From: Acidobacteriota bacterium
GTDB taxonomy: Bacteria; Acidobacteriota; Terriglobia; Terriglobales; Acidobacteriaceae
Assembly (NCBI GenBank): GCA_003223595.1
Contig: QHVR01000048.1
Location: 1-8,109 of the forward strand
Direction of reading: 5' to 3'
DNA length: 8,109 bases
Positions 1 through 8,000 of this stretch are shown here, one piece after another; position 1 is the first letter of the stretch, and each line of letters starts with the position of its first letter. The notes under the pieces are model-generated. The model worked only from the letters and a program-made list of their open reading frames with translations. It was not told where the DNA came from and ran no database searches. The position numbers were made by a program, and so were the translations under genes.

Positions 1-114
1 CTCACGTCCCGGGAACAGTAAGTCTTTTCCGCCTCTATCCTTCTGCTGGTCAAGCTGAGAAATCTCCTGCCGATATGGATTCAGTAGGCTCCACGCGCGA
101 GTTAGCGTGTTCGA

Positions 115-1800
115 GTGCGGGGGAAACTTTTGTCATCCGCCATTCTTTACGGCAGCTTCCAGGACCCTATTCTCGGGCTCGGGATGCTTCTCATCCTCAT
201 CTGCGCCCTTATTTTGTACGTGGTGGTAAAGCGGAGAACCTTACGTGCGAATGCACTGGCTGCCAAGGGCGAAGGAGACTCCCAATTTCGCTCGTTGGCG
301 GAGGCAATTCCGCTGATCGTGTGGACCGCGGGGCCGGACGGGCTGACGAACTACATCAACCAACGCTGGTACGAGATGACCGGAACTGCCAAAGGCGAAT
401 GCCTGGGCAATTCCTGGGCGGAGTTCGTTCACCCCGACGATCTCGCCGTGTGTCGGAAGAAATGGGATGACTGCATTCATTCCGGGGAGACGTTCGAAAT
501 CGAATATCGGCTGCGCGATAAGGAGAACCGGTATCGCTGGTTCATCAATCGTGCGGTTCCTTTACGGGATGGTTCGGGGGCGATCAAGCAGTGGTTTGGA
601 AGCTGCACCGACATTGACGATCAAATGCGCAACCAGCAACTTCTGGAAGAGCAAATCAAAGAGCGTACGGGTGAGCTGTTTGACGCCAACACGAAATTGA
701 AGGAAGAAATGTGGGAGAAAGACCTGGCCCGCAAGCAACTGGATCAACAGAACGAGCAGATGATGCGTGACCTGACGGAGCGCTCCACACGTGCCACCAT
801 GCTCGCCAAAATGGGGGAAGTGCTGCAGAGCTGCGTCAGCCAGGAGGAGATCCTGAAAGCCGCGGTGGGATTTGCGCCGAAAATCTTTTCCGCCTGCGGC
901 GCTCTCGCGCTGTTCCAGCAACGCGAACATCTGGAAGTTGTCAGCTCCTGGTCTAATTGCCTTGCGCCTACCCCCGCATTTGAACGCGGCGACTGCTGGG
1001 CTCTGCGCACCGGGCATACTCATTTTGTGCCGGCGGGGGACACCACCGCACGCTGTGTCCATGCCGAGGGCGTCAACCACTCTTACGTGTGCATCCCGAT
1101 CGTTGCCCAGGGGGAAACTCTAGGCATCCTGCACTTTCAGGCCAATGCCGATCATCCTCAATTGCGGGAGTCCGACCTCTCGCTGAAGAACACCTTTGCC
1201 GGGCAGATCGGATTGTCGATTGCCAATATCCGGCTGCGGGAAGCGCTGCGCAGTCAATCCATCATTGATGCCTTGACCGGGCTGTTCAACCGGCGCTATC
1301 TGGAAGAGATTCTGGAGCGGGAAGTGCGGCGCGCCACGCGCTCGGAGCAGCCGGTGGGCATCATGATGCTCGACCTCGATCATTTCAAGAACTTCAATGA
1401 CACGTATGGTCATGAGGCCGGAGACGCGGTGCTGCGTGAAGCTGCGGCATTTCTCAAGCGAAGTGTTCGCGCCGAAGACATTGTGTGCCGCTTTGGAGGC
1501 GAGGAGTTTGTGATCATTCTCCCGCTGGCCGACGCGAACGCTACGCAGGGCAGGGCGGAGCGCATTCGCTCGAAACTCCACGAGCTGACTGTACTGCATG
1601 AAGGAAAATCGGTGGGAGCGGTTACGGTGTCAGTGGGAGTGGCGGCATTACCTGCGCACGGGGAATCGTCCAAGGCCTTGCTCGAAGCCGCCGATGCGGC
1701 GCTCTATCGCGCCAAGCGGGAAGGCCGAGATCGGGTCGTAATGGCTAAACCCCCGGCTTGCGCAGAAGTGGAACTCGCCGCACTGCAAGCGAAGCGGTAA
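115..1800 (+). CDS. Membrane-anchored PAS-GAF-GGDEF diguanylate cyclase
   Basis: Predicted to make the second messenger c-di-GMP from two GTP, with sensory input from PAS and GAF domains. In order: one membrane segment (about residues 18-38), a PAS fold (about 57-168), a charged coiled coil (about 170-225), a GAF domain (about 238-372), then a GGDEF domain (about 383-543) and a short tail. The GGDEF domain looks active: DALTGLFNRR at 385-394, the metal Asp D420, guanine contacts N428 and D437, and GGEEF at 461-465. RAED at 452-455 lies exactly five residues before GGEEF, the layout of the product-inhibition I-site. The start is uncertain. GTG at 115 is the first start after an in-frame stop at 103-105 but has little Shine-Dalgarno. 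TTG at 130, six bases after a GGGGG run, would give 556 residues with all domains kept. The gene stands alone and converges on the ABC unit. The signal sensed cannot be read from sequence. Confidence 0.93.
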   Translation: MRGKLLSSAILYGSFQDPILGLGMLLILICALILYVVVKRRTLRANALAAKGEGDSQFRSLAEAIPLIVWTAGPDGLTNYINQRWYEMTGTAKGECLGNSWAEFVHPDDLAVCRKKWDDCIHSGETFEIEYRLRDKENRYRWFINRAVPLRDGSGAIKQWFGSCTDIDDQMRNQQLLEEQIKERTGELFDANTKLKEEMWEKDLARKQLDQQNEQMMRDLTERSTRATMLAKMGEVLQSCVSQEEILKAAVGFAPKIFSACGALALFQQREHLEVVSSWSNCLAPTPAFERGDCWALRTGHTHFVPAGDTTARCVHAEGVNHSYVCIPIVAQGETLGILHFQANADHPQLRESDLSLKNTFAGQIGLSIANIRLREALRSQSIIDALTGLFNRRYLEEILEREVRRATRSEQPVGIMMLDLDHFKNFNDTYGHEAGDAVLREAAAFLKRSVRAEDIVCRFGGEEFVIILPLADANATQGRAERIRSKLHELTVLHEGKSVGAVTVSVGVAALPAHGESSKALLEAADAALYRAKREGRDRVVMAKPPACAEVELAALQAKR

Positions 1801-1830
1801 AAAACGAAACGCCCGGCATGCAGCCGGGCG
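1798..1830 (-). terminator. Intrinsic terminator of the adaptor-ATPase unit
   Basis: A perfect 8-bp stem (CGCCCGGC at 1810-1817 against GCCGGGCG at 1823-1830) encloses a 5-base loop. Read on the minus strand, the stem is followed by TTTCGTTTTTT, so it has the form of a Rho-independent terminator for the leftward genes, 23 bp past the ATPase stop codon. On the plus strand the stem is followed by TCAGTGCGAG with no T-run, so it should not stop the cyclase gene efficiently. The minus-strand T-run overlaps the cyclase stop codon. Confidence 0.8.
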
Positions 1831-1853
1831 TCAGTGCGAGCGTGTGTACACAA

Positions 1854-2609
<756 letters not shown>

Positions 2610-2615
2610 ATTTTT

Positions 2616-2620
2616 CTCCT
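2616..2620 (-). promoter_or_regulatory. Ribosome binding site that decides the ATPase start
   Basis: AGGAG on the minus strand (CTCCT on plus), six bases before ATG at 2609. It favours that ATG over the in-frame GTG at 2633, which lies upstream of the site. Confidence 0.75.
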
Positions 2621-2730
2621 GGTCCGGTGCCACTGACCTCTCCGATCTCTGGGTTCAGTTTTTCTGTTACGGGCTCCGGTTTCTGAGACCACTTCCGGCT
2701 TTCCCGTTGGACGTTCCAGCGCCATGAACG

Positions 2731-4125
2731 TTATGACGATTCGTCCTCTTTCTTGGGCGCCTTGTTGTCCACCTTGACGCTGCTCCCCGGACGCAGTGTG
2801 CGGAGAACTTTGTAGCTTCCGGTAATCACTTCGTCCCCTTCTTTCAAACCATCGAGCACTTCGATGTCCGTTGTTCCTGTGATGCCGGTTGCGACCGGGA
2901 CGAACGTGGCCTTCTTATTGCGGATTACGAAAACGCCCTGAACCTCGTCGTCTCTCTTGCCCTTGGATGCCACGTCCTTGCCAGCTGGTTCAGCGGCGTG
3001 TACCGATCCGGGAGGGTTATTTTGCGCGTCGATCTGATCCTTGGTGCGCAGCGTAAGAGCCTGGATCGGAATCGACAATGCGTTGCTGCGAGTTGCGGTC
3101 GTGACCTTCGCGGTGGTCGAGAGGCCAGGACGCAGGTCCTGTGGCGCATCGCTCAAAGTGACCACAACCTTGAAATCCTTGGCCTCTTCGCTGGCCGTAG
3201 TCTGCTGCGAGGTGGAGAGCCCGCTGGAGCGCACGATGGCGTTATTGCCAATCTCGGTGACCTTGCCATGGAAAATCTTCTTCGGAATGGCATCGATCGT
3301 GACATCTGCCGGTTGCCCCAGCTTCACATTCACGATGTCAGTTTCATCCACCTTGACTTCAGCCGTGATCACGGACATGTCGGCGATGGTCATGAGCGTG
3401 CTGCCCTGCGCGTTCTGGATACCAATGACCACGGTTTCGCCTTCACGCACGGGTAAGTTGGTGATCACGCCGTCGAAGGGAGCGGGATACGTCGTCTTTT
3501 GCAGCAGGTCCGTATAGTGGGTCAGCGTTGCTTTGGCTTGGGCTATGTGGCGCCCCGCCGAATCGTTTTGCGCCTTCGCTTGCGCCACACGGGCTGTGGC
3601 TTGGGTCAATCCTGCGTCCGCAGTAGCCCATGCATTCCTGCGGCTGTCAAAGTCGGATTTCGAAATCAGGCCGTCTTTGAATAAGCTCTGCGCCCGCGAC
3701 CAATCCAGTTTGTTTCGGTCGTAGTCGGCTTGGGCGCGCAACAGATCCGCCTGGGCTGTGTTAAGCCCCGCCTCGGCCGCGAGGGAATCGGTTTGCGCGG
3801 CCTGCAACGAGGCCTCGTTGGCGTTCACGTCAGCCGAGGATTGCACGTTTTCCAGTTGCGCCAGCAATTGTCCCCGCTTTACATGATCGCCCTCCTTGAC
3901 ATACAGGTGGGTGATCTTGCCAAAGGCATTTGCGCCGATATTTACGTACGTCTTCGGCTTGATTTCGCCGGAGGCGCTGACCACTGTAGCCAGATCCTGC
4001 CGCTGCGTCTTTCCAGTCTGCACTGTGACCACGTTCTTGCCGCTCTGATGAACGGTGAACGCGACAATGATTACCAGTAGAACTACGGCTCCGACGCCAA
4101 TTGCAACTTTTTTCCAAGCCTTCAT
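2731..4125 (-). CDS. Periplasmic adaptor (membrane fusion) protein, MacA/HlyD-like
   Basis: Inner-membrane-anchored periplasmic adaptor that would bridge an ABC exporter to an outer-membrane channel. Visible parts of the 464 residues: basic N-terminus and one membrane segment (about 8-24); first half of a lipoyl/biotinyl-like domain (about 45-92, with KITHLYVKEGDHVKRGQLLAQL); a long Ala/Gln/Asp-rich alpha-hairpin (about 93-208); the second lipoyl half (about 209-250, with APFDGVITNLPVREGE); a beta-barrel domain (about 251-340); and a membrane-proximal domain (about 345-455). A polar, probably disordered insert at about 361-394 interrupts the last domain, and the C-terminus is charged. There is no cysteine, so this is not a lipoprotein. 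ATG at 4125 is preceded by GGAG four bases upstream. It is the first gene of the minus-strand unit, followed by the ATPase, which favours a MacA-like role with an ABC pump over an RND pump. Substrate unknown. Confidence 0.92.
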   Translation of the reverse strand: MKAWKKVAIGVGAVVLLVIIVAFTVHQSGKNVVTVQTGKTQRQDLATVVSASGEIKPKTYVNIGANAFGKITHLYVKEGDHVKRGQLLAQLENVQSSADVNANEASLQAAQTDSLAAEAGLNTAQADLLRAQADYDRNKLDWSRAQSLFKDGLISKSDFDSRRNAWATADAGLTQATARVAQAKAQNDSAGRHIAQAKATLTHYTDLLQKTTYPAPFDGVITNLPVREGETVVIGIQNAQGSTLMTIADMSVITAEVKVDETDIVNVKLGQPADVTIDAIPKKIFHGKVTEIGNNAIVRSSGLSTSQQTTASEEAKDFKVVVTLSDAPQDLRPGLSTTAKVTTATRSNALSIPIQALTLRTKDQIDAQNNPPGSVHAAEPAGKDVASKGKRDDEVQGVFVIRNKKATFVPVATGITGTTDIEVLDGLKEGDEVITGSYKVLRTLRPGSSVKVDNKAPKKEDESS

Positions 4126-4138
4126 AGAACTCCGTCAC

Positions 4139-4167
4139 GGGCCGATATTTCTCGACCGAGGGCCGAT
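4139..4167. repeat. 8-bp direct repeat GGGCCGAT, two helical turns apart
   Basis: GGGCCGAT occurs at 4139-4146 and again at 4160-4167, a 21-bp period that puts both copies on the same DNA face. They lie just upstream of the adaptor gene, inside its untranslated leader. A regulator site is possible; chance cannot be excluded for 8-bp copies. Confidence 0.3.
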
Positions 4168-4196
4168 CCGCCATAACGTTTATCTAGCGACAAAAA

Positions 4197-4222
4197 CGTC
4201 CCTCGCTTCGCTCGGTGTGACG
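4197..4222. repeat. Mirror-symmetric element, probable dispersed intergenic repeat
   Basis: The core at 4202-4213 reads GAGCGAAGCGAG on the minus strand, which is an exact mirror repeat (the same read backwards on one strand). It is flanked by CGTC at 4197-4200 and GACG at 4219-4222. The longer form GTCACACCGAGCGAAGCGAG resembles a short interspersed element I have seen between genes in many bacterial genomes, including Acidobacteriota; that identification is from memory. It lies in the untranslated region before the adaptor gene. Confidence 0.5.
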
Positions 4223-4296
4223 GGCACACATCCTCTGTTACGGTGCTGCGGGCGAGAAAGTTCCGATCAAACGTTAAAAGAGTGGCCGAGACCCAT

Positions 4297-4307
4297 TACC
4301 CTGGGTA
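4297..4307. promoter_or_regulatory. Palindrome TACCC-T-GGGTA, candidate operator
   Basis: A perfect 5+5 bp inverted repeat around a single T. It lies about 20-30 bp downstream of the start point expected from the minus-strand TATAAT at 4336-4341, a position where a bound repressor could block the adaptor-ATPase unit. A second, looser pairing (CTGGGT at 4301-4306 with ACCCAG at 4328-4333) overlaps it. No regulator gene is nearby. Confidence 0.3.
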
Positions 4308-4335
4308 GAAATAGTTACTGCCCTGGAACCCAGCA

Positions 4336-4364
4336 ATTATATCCTCCTCCCGGACCGGAAAGCA
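4336..4364 (-). promoter_or_regulatory. Candidate promoter for the adaptor-ATPase unit
   Basis: On the minus strand the -10 hexamer TATAAT (4341 to 4336) matches the sigma70 consensus exactly. With a 17-bp spacer the -35 would be TGCTTT (4364 to 4359), a poor match, so activation may be needed. It would give a leader of roughly 200 bases before the adaptor ATG at 4125. Confidence 0.4.
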
Positions 4365-4395
4365 GCTACAGATTGTTTAGACACCTCAGGCAACT

Positions 4396-4407
4396 CGGGT
4401 GCACCCG
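4396..4407. promoter_or_regulatory. 12-bp perfect palindrome CGGGTGCACCCG, candidate operator
   Basis: CGGGTGCACCCG is its own reverse complement with no spacer. It lies between the two proposed divergent promoters: about 60 bp upstream of the plus -35 element and about 30 bp upstream of the minus -35 region. A dimeric regulator bound here could act on both directions. No protein is assigned. Confidence 0.35.
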
Positions 4408-4466
4408 GGGCGCTTCCTAGATGTGTTTGAGCTTGTTTTAAGCGGCTCACCGGGCACGACTTAACC

Positions 4467-4495
4467 TTGCTTTCACTGAACTGACGGCCTAGAAT
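4467..4495 (+). promoter_or_regulatory. Candidate sigma70 promoter for the GWxTD-barrel pair
   Basis: TTGCTT (4467-4472), a 17-bp spacer and TAGAAT (4490-4495, five of six to consensus). The expected start point near 4502 gives a leader of about 30 bases before the ATG at 4532. Confidence 0.5.
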
Positions 4496-4518
4496 AGGAA
4501 GACGACGGTTGTCTTGGC

Positions 4519-4523
4519 AGGAG
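4519..4523 (+). promoter_or_regulatory. Ribosome binding site that decides the GWxTD gene start
   Basis: AGGAG eight bases before ATG at 4532. An upstream in-frame TTG at 4514 would place this site inside the coding region, so the ATG is preferred; it also leaves a normal signal peptide. Confidence 0.75.
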
Positions 4524-4531
4524 TCCCTCTC

Positions 4532-6298
4532 ATGTTCCGGGTAGTCTCGAATCAATCTCTGTATCGAGTTGTGCTTTTTCTGGCTCTAGGGTTAATGGCG
4601 GGCGTGGCCATGGCCCAGGACCAGCCCAAAGACGAGCCGCGAGATCCCAAGGCTACCGACAAGTCCGACACTGAGAAACCGGCTGCCAAGCAGGCGCCGG
4701 ATGCGGTTGATCCCCTGAAGCGGCCCGCAGACGAGAAGACCCGCAAGAAGAATTCCCGCGCCCTCAAGCAGGAATTGAGCAAGCCTTACAAGAAGTGGCT
4801 GGACGAAGACGTCGCCTACATCATCACCGATGAAGAACGTGCGGCGTTCAAGCAGCTGTCCAACGACGAAGAGCGCGATAACTTTATTGAAGCCTTCTGG
4901 CAGCGCCGCGATCCCACGCCGGACACCGAAGAGAACGAATTCAAGGAAGAACATTACCAGCGCATTGCCTATGCGAACGAGCATTTTGCAGCCGGCGTTC
5001 CGGGCTGGAAAACAGATCGCGGCCGCATCTACATCGTGTTCGGCAAGGCGGATGAAGTCGAGTCGCATCCTTCAGGCGGCTCCTATGAACGCCCGATGGA
5101 AGAGGGTGGGGGCGAGACTTCCACTTTCCCGTTCGAGCAATGGCGGTATCGCTACATTGAAGGCATCGGACAAGAAGTAATCATCGAGTTCGTCGACACC
5201 TGCATGTGCGGCGAATACCACATGACCATGGACCGGTCCGAAAAGGATGCGCTCCTGATGACGCCCAATGCCGGCCTTACCATGTGGGAACAGATGGGCA
5301 TGTCGAACAAGAGTCAGCGGTTTAATGGCAACGGTCTCGAACGCCTCGGTCTCGGTCCCGACAGTACCTCATTGCAAGCCAAGCAATTCGACCGGCTGGA
5401 GCAGTTCGCTAAATTGCAGCAGGCTCCCAAGGTGAAGTTCACCGACCTGGAAGAAGCGGTGAACTCAAAGGTCATTCTTAATCCGATGCCGTTCGACGTT
5501 CATGTGGATTTCGTGAAGGTAACCAGCGACACGGCCTTGGTGCCGATCACGATCCAGATGAAGAATCGTGATATCACGTTCGTGAACAAAGACGGCGTGC
5601 AGCGCGGGACGGCGAATATTTTCGCCCGGCTGACGACCTTGACCGGGAAGATCGTGCAGACCTTCGAAGACACGGTGCAGGTCGACGTGCCACCGGAGTT
5701 GCTGCCGCGCACGGCGGAAAATTCGGAAGTCTACTATAAAGCTGTGCCGCTGCGCCCGGGCCGCTACAAGCTCAATGTCGCCGTGAAAGATGTGAATGGC
5801 GATCGCAAAGGTGTGTGGAGCCGCAGCATCATCGTTCCGGAATATTCCGATGACAAGCTGTCGAATTCCTCCTTGATCGTAGCCGACCAGATGGAGCCGG
5901 TTCCCACCAAGGCAATCGGCACCGGCAATTTCGTCATCGGGACTATGAAGGTGCGGCCGCGCGTGGCTCCTGCCGATGGCAAGCCGGCCGTGTTTAAGCG
6001 CGACCGCGATGCCAAGCTTAATTTCTGGATGCAGGTCTATAATCTAGGCATGGACGAGAAGACTCACAAGCCTTCCGCCACCATTGAATACGATGTCACC
6101 AACGTCGCAACCAACAAGTCAATAGTGCAGCAGGTCGAAAGCACAGACACTATGGGCAACGTCGGAGATCAGTTAACGCTGCAGAAATCGATCGCCTCAG
6201 CTAATCTGCAGCCCGGCATTTACAGAATACAGATCAAGATAAACGACAAGATCTCGAAGCAGACCGTTGATCCTTCAGCCGTGTTTGCAGTAGAGTAA
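4532..6298 (+). CDS. Exported GWxTD-domain protein
   Basis: Secreted protein of the GWxTD-domain family, common in Acidobacteriota and Bacteroidota and without a well-established biochemical role. The 588 residues start with a signal peptide (hydrophobic about 12-24; likely cleavage after AMA at 28), then a charged Lys/Asp/Pro-rich linker (about 29-78). The family region follows (about 84-235): KWLDEDVAYIITDEER at 88-103, the FWQRRDPTP element at 122-130 and the diagnostic GWKTD at 158-162, then GRIYIVFGKADEVE. The rest (about 290-588) is beta-rich with several Ig-like stretches, such as PLRPGRYKLNVAVKD and LQPGIYRIQIKI near the end. The only two cysteines form a CxC (224 and 226). There is no lipobox. 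The gene has its own promoter and is followed 32 bp later by the barrel gene, so co-expression is likely. A scaffold or partner role at the periplasm or outer membrane is inference. Confidence 0.9.
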   Translation: MFRVVSNQSLYRVVLFLALGLMAGVAMAQDQPKDEPRDPKATDKSDTEKPAAKQAPDAVDPLKRPADEKTRKKNSRALKQELSKPYKKWLDEDVAYIITDEERAAFKQLSNDEERDNFIEAFWQRRDPTPDTEENEFKEEHYQRIAYANEHFAAGVPGWKTDRGRIYIVFGKADEVESHPSGGSYERPMEEGGGETSTFPFEQWRYRYIEGIGQEVIIEFVDTCMCGEYHMTMDRSEKDALLMTPNAGLTMWEQMGMSNKSQRFNGNGLERLGLGPDSTSLQAKQFDRLEQFAKLQQAPKVKFTDLEEAVNSKVILNPMPFDVHVDFVKVTSDTALVPITIQMKNRDITFVNKDGVQRGTANIFARLTTLTGKIVQTFEDTVQVDVPPELLPRTAENSEVYYKAVPLRPGRYKLNVAVKDVNGDRKGVWSRSIIVPEYSDDKLSNSSLIVADQMEPVPTKAIGTGNFVIGTMKVRPRVAPADGKPAVFKRDRDAKLNFWMQVYNLGMDEKTHKPSATIEYDVTNVATNKSIVQQVESTDTMGNVGDQLTLQKSIASANLQPGIYRIQIKINDKISKQTVDPSAVFAVE

Positions 6299-6330
6299 CT
6301 CCCTGCAATCCCCAAGGGGGTGGGGCGAAG

Positions 6331-7998
6331 TTGAAATTGCGTAAGCTCGGAACTTGGGCAATTGTGCTGGGCATCGCGCTCCCCGTATGGGCTGCTGAGC
6401 AGCCGGGCGCTATCTCCGGCTACGTTCGCAACGCTTCTGGCACTCCCCAGATGGGCGCGGTGGTGCAGATTCTGGGCAGCGCCAATCGTGAGTTTACCGT
6501 CTTCACGAACGCCGCGGGATACTACATCGCCAATGATCTTCTTCCCGGCGTGTATAGCCTGAAAATTACGGCTCCCTCTTTCCTGCCGGCAATGCGGGAA
6601 AAAGTTGGGCTCCGTTCCGGGGCCAGTCTGAGCATCAATATCACGCTGAGCACGCTTCTTGGCGTGATGGAACTTGGCCCCATTCGTCCGTTGAAAGATG
6701 AGGATGATTGGAAATGGACGCTGCGCTCGGTGGCCAACCGCCCGATCCTTCGCATCTTCGACGACCCCGCAGCATCCGCAGAAAAGCCGGATCACCAGAT
6801 GCGCGGAACGGTTTCGTTCCTGGCGGGATCAGCTGCCGGAGGATACGGCACCGGTTCCGACATGAGCACGGCCTTCACCCTTGAGCGTTCTATTTTCTCT
6901 GATGGACACCTCGCCTTCAGCGGTGATGTTGGCTATGGCTATGGCTTGCCTGCGGCCGTGGTTCGCAGCAGCTATTCTCACAAGCTGGCGAGCGGTTCCA
7001 CTCCAGCAGTGGGACTTACACTTCGGCGGTTTGCCCCGGTTGATCCGGATCTGCACAATGTCGCTCTCCAAGCAATTGCGCTTTCCGCCAGTGATGATTT
7101 CAGTGTGGGGGATGTGCTGGAGCTGAAGTTTGGAAGTGAGCTGCAGACCATTCAGTTCCTGGGGCACCTGAACGCGTTTCGTCCCTTCGGAACAGCCGAT
7201 TTTCACGTCTCGCCGAATACGGTTGTGGAGTACTCGTATACGACCTCGCGTCCCGATCCCCGCTCGGAGAAAGGTTTCGACTCCGCTCCCGCAGACCTGA
7301 GCGAGTCCAACCCGCGGGTCAGCATGGTTGGCTTTACGCCCCGGATAGAGGATGCGCACCATCAGGAATTCAGCGTCTCGCATCGCCAAGGCAAAAATAA
7401 TGTTCAGGTGGCATGGTTCTCCGATCGCATCGTGAATCCTGCGCTGACAGGGGTTGGCGAGGTCACTTCGGCTGGAGGCTTCGTGCTGCCCGATGTCACC
7501 TCTGGGACGTTTAATTTCGGCGGACCCAACCTGGATACGAACGGGCTTCGGGTTGTGGTGCAGCACAACTTTGCGTCGGACCTTGCGGCCACGCTGGACT
7601 ATGCGTACGGCGGCACCCTCGATCTCTCGCGCTCCGACGTCTCTCTCCAACAAGCGCAGCAATGGATCTCGACGGTTCGGCGGCACGCGCTGGCTGCCAA
7701 GCTGAGCGGAACTGTTTCTCGCAGCCATACCCGCTGGATCGCTTCTTACCGCTGGGTCAACGGGCAGGCGATCACTCCGGTGGACATGTTCAACAGCTCC
7801 CCGGGTCAGAGTGATCCTTTCCTGAACATTTTCATCCGGCAACCGATTCCGGCATTTGGCGGGCGAATGGAAGCCCTGATCGATATCCGCAACCTGCTTG
7901 CCCAAGGCTATGTGCCCGTCGTGGGGCGGGATGGGCAAACGGTGTACCTGGTCGATTCGGCGCGATCGCTGCGGGCTGGGGTGTCGTTTAGCTTTTGA
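6331..7998 (+). CDS. Outer-membrane beta-barrel with N-terminal carboxypeptidase-regulatory-like domain
   Basis: Likely outer-membrane protein resembling the barrel of TonB-dependent receptors. The 555 residues begin with a signal peptide (KLRK, then a hydrophobic core; cleavage near residue 21 or 22). An Ig-like carboxypeptidase-regulatory-like domain follows at about 27-105 (GAISGYVRNASGTP, then TNAAGYYIANDLLPGVYSLKI). A short linker with WKWTLRSVANRPILR (127-141) leads to about 400 residues of alternating aromatic/polar beta strands. The protein ends in GVSFSF with a terminal Phe, the usual outer-membrane barrel signature. There is no cysteine. No plug domain can be placed: only about 50 residues separate the N-terminal domain from the barrel, and most receptors of this style are much longer. 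The start is TTG at 6331, chosen because it gives a clean signal peptide; the Shine-Dalgarno is a poor G-run (GGGG at 6322-6325). It probably shares a transcript with the GWxTD gene. Ligand unknown. Confidence 0.82.
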   Translation: MKLRKLGTWAIVLGIALPVWAAEQPGAISGYVRNASGTPQMGAVVQILGSANREFTVFTNAAGYYIANDLLPGVYSLKITAPSFLPAMREKVGLRSGASLSINITLSTLLGVMELGPIRPLKDEDDWKWTLRSVANRPILRIFDDPAASAEKPDHQMRGTVSFLAGSAAGGYGTGSDMSTAFTLERSIFSDGHLAFSGDVGYGYGLPAAVVRSSYSHKLASGSTPAVGLTLRRFAPVDPDLHNVALQAIALSASDDFSVGDVLELKFGSELQTIQFLGHLNAFRPFGTADFHVSPNTVVEYSYTTSRPDPRSEKGFDSAPADLSESNPRVSMVGFTPRIEDAHHQEFSVSHRQGKNNVQVAWFSDRIVNPALTGVGEVTSAGGFVLPDVTSGTFNFGGPNLDTNGLRVVVQHNFASDLAATLDYAYGGTLDLSRSDVSLQQAQQWISTVRRHALAAKLSGTVSRSHTRWIASYRWVNGQAITPVDMFNSSPGQSDPFLNIFIRQPIPAFGGRMEALIDIRNLLAQGYVPVVGRDGQTVYLVDSARSLRAGVSFSF

Positions 7999-8000
7999 GC

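Noticed and set aside
1..114. Possible tail of an upstream gene or a promoter for the cyclase
   Set aside because: Short open stretches exist but none gives a recognisable protein end, and no convincing -35/-10 pair was found.
75..470. Long plus-strand frame, open from the window edge, overlapping the cyclase gene
   Set aside because: It overlaps the membrane segment and PAS region of a clearly recognisable protein in another frame, and its own translation is Arg/Gly-rich with no recognisable domain.
6310..6325. CCCC-AA-GGGG inverted repeat before the barrel start, possible hairpin hiding the ribosome binding site
   Set aside because: A two-base loop is not feasible and the remaining stem is only about three pairs; more likely just a G-rich start region.
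6829..7938. Long minus-strand frame (369 codons) opposite the barrel gene
   Set aside because: It is antisense to a convincing outer-membrane protein with signal peptide and terminal Phe; the antisense translation is Arg/His/Gly-rich and matches no family I know. Long antisense frames are common in GC-rich genes.
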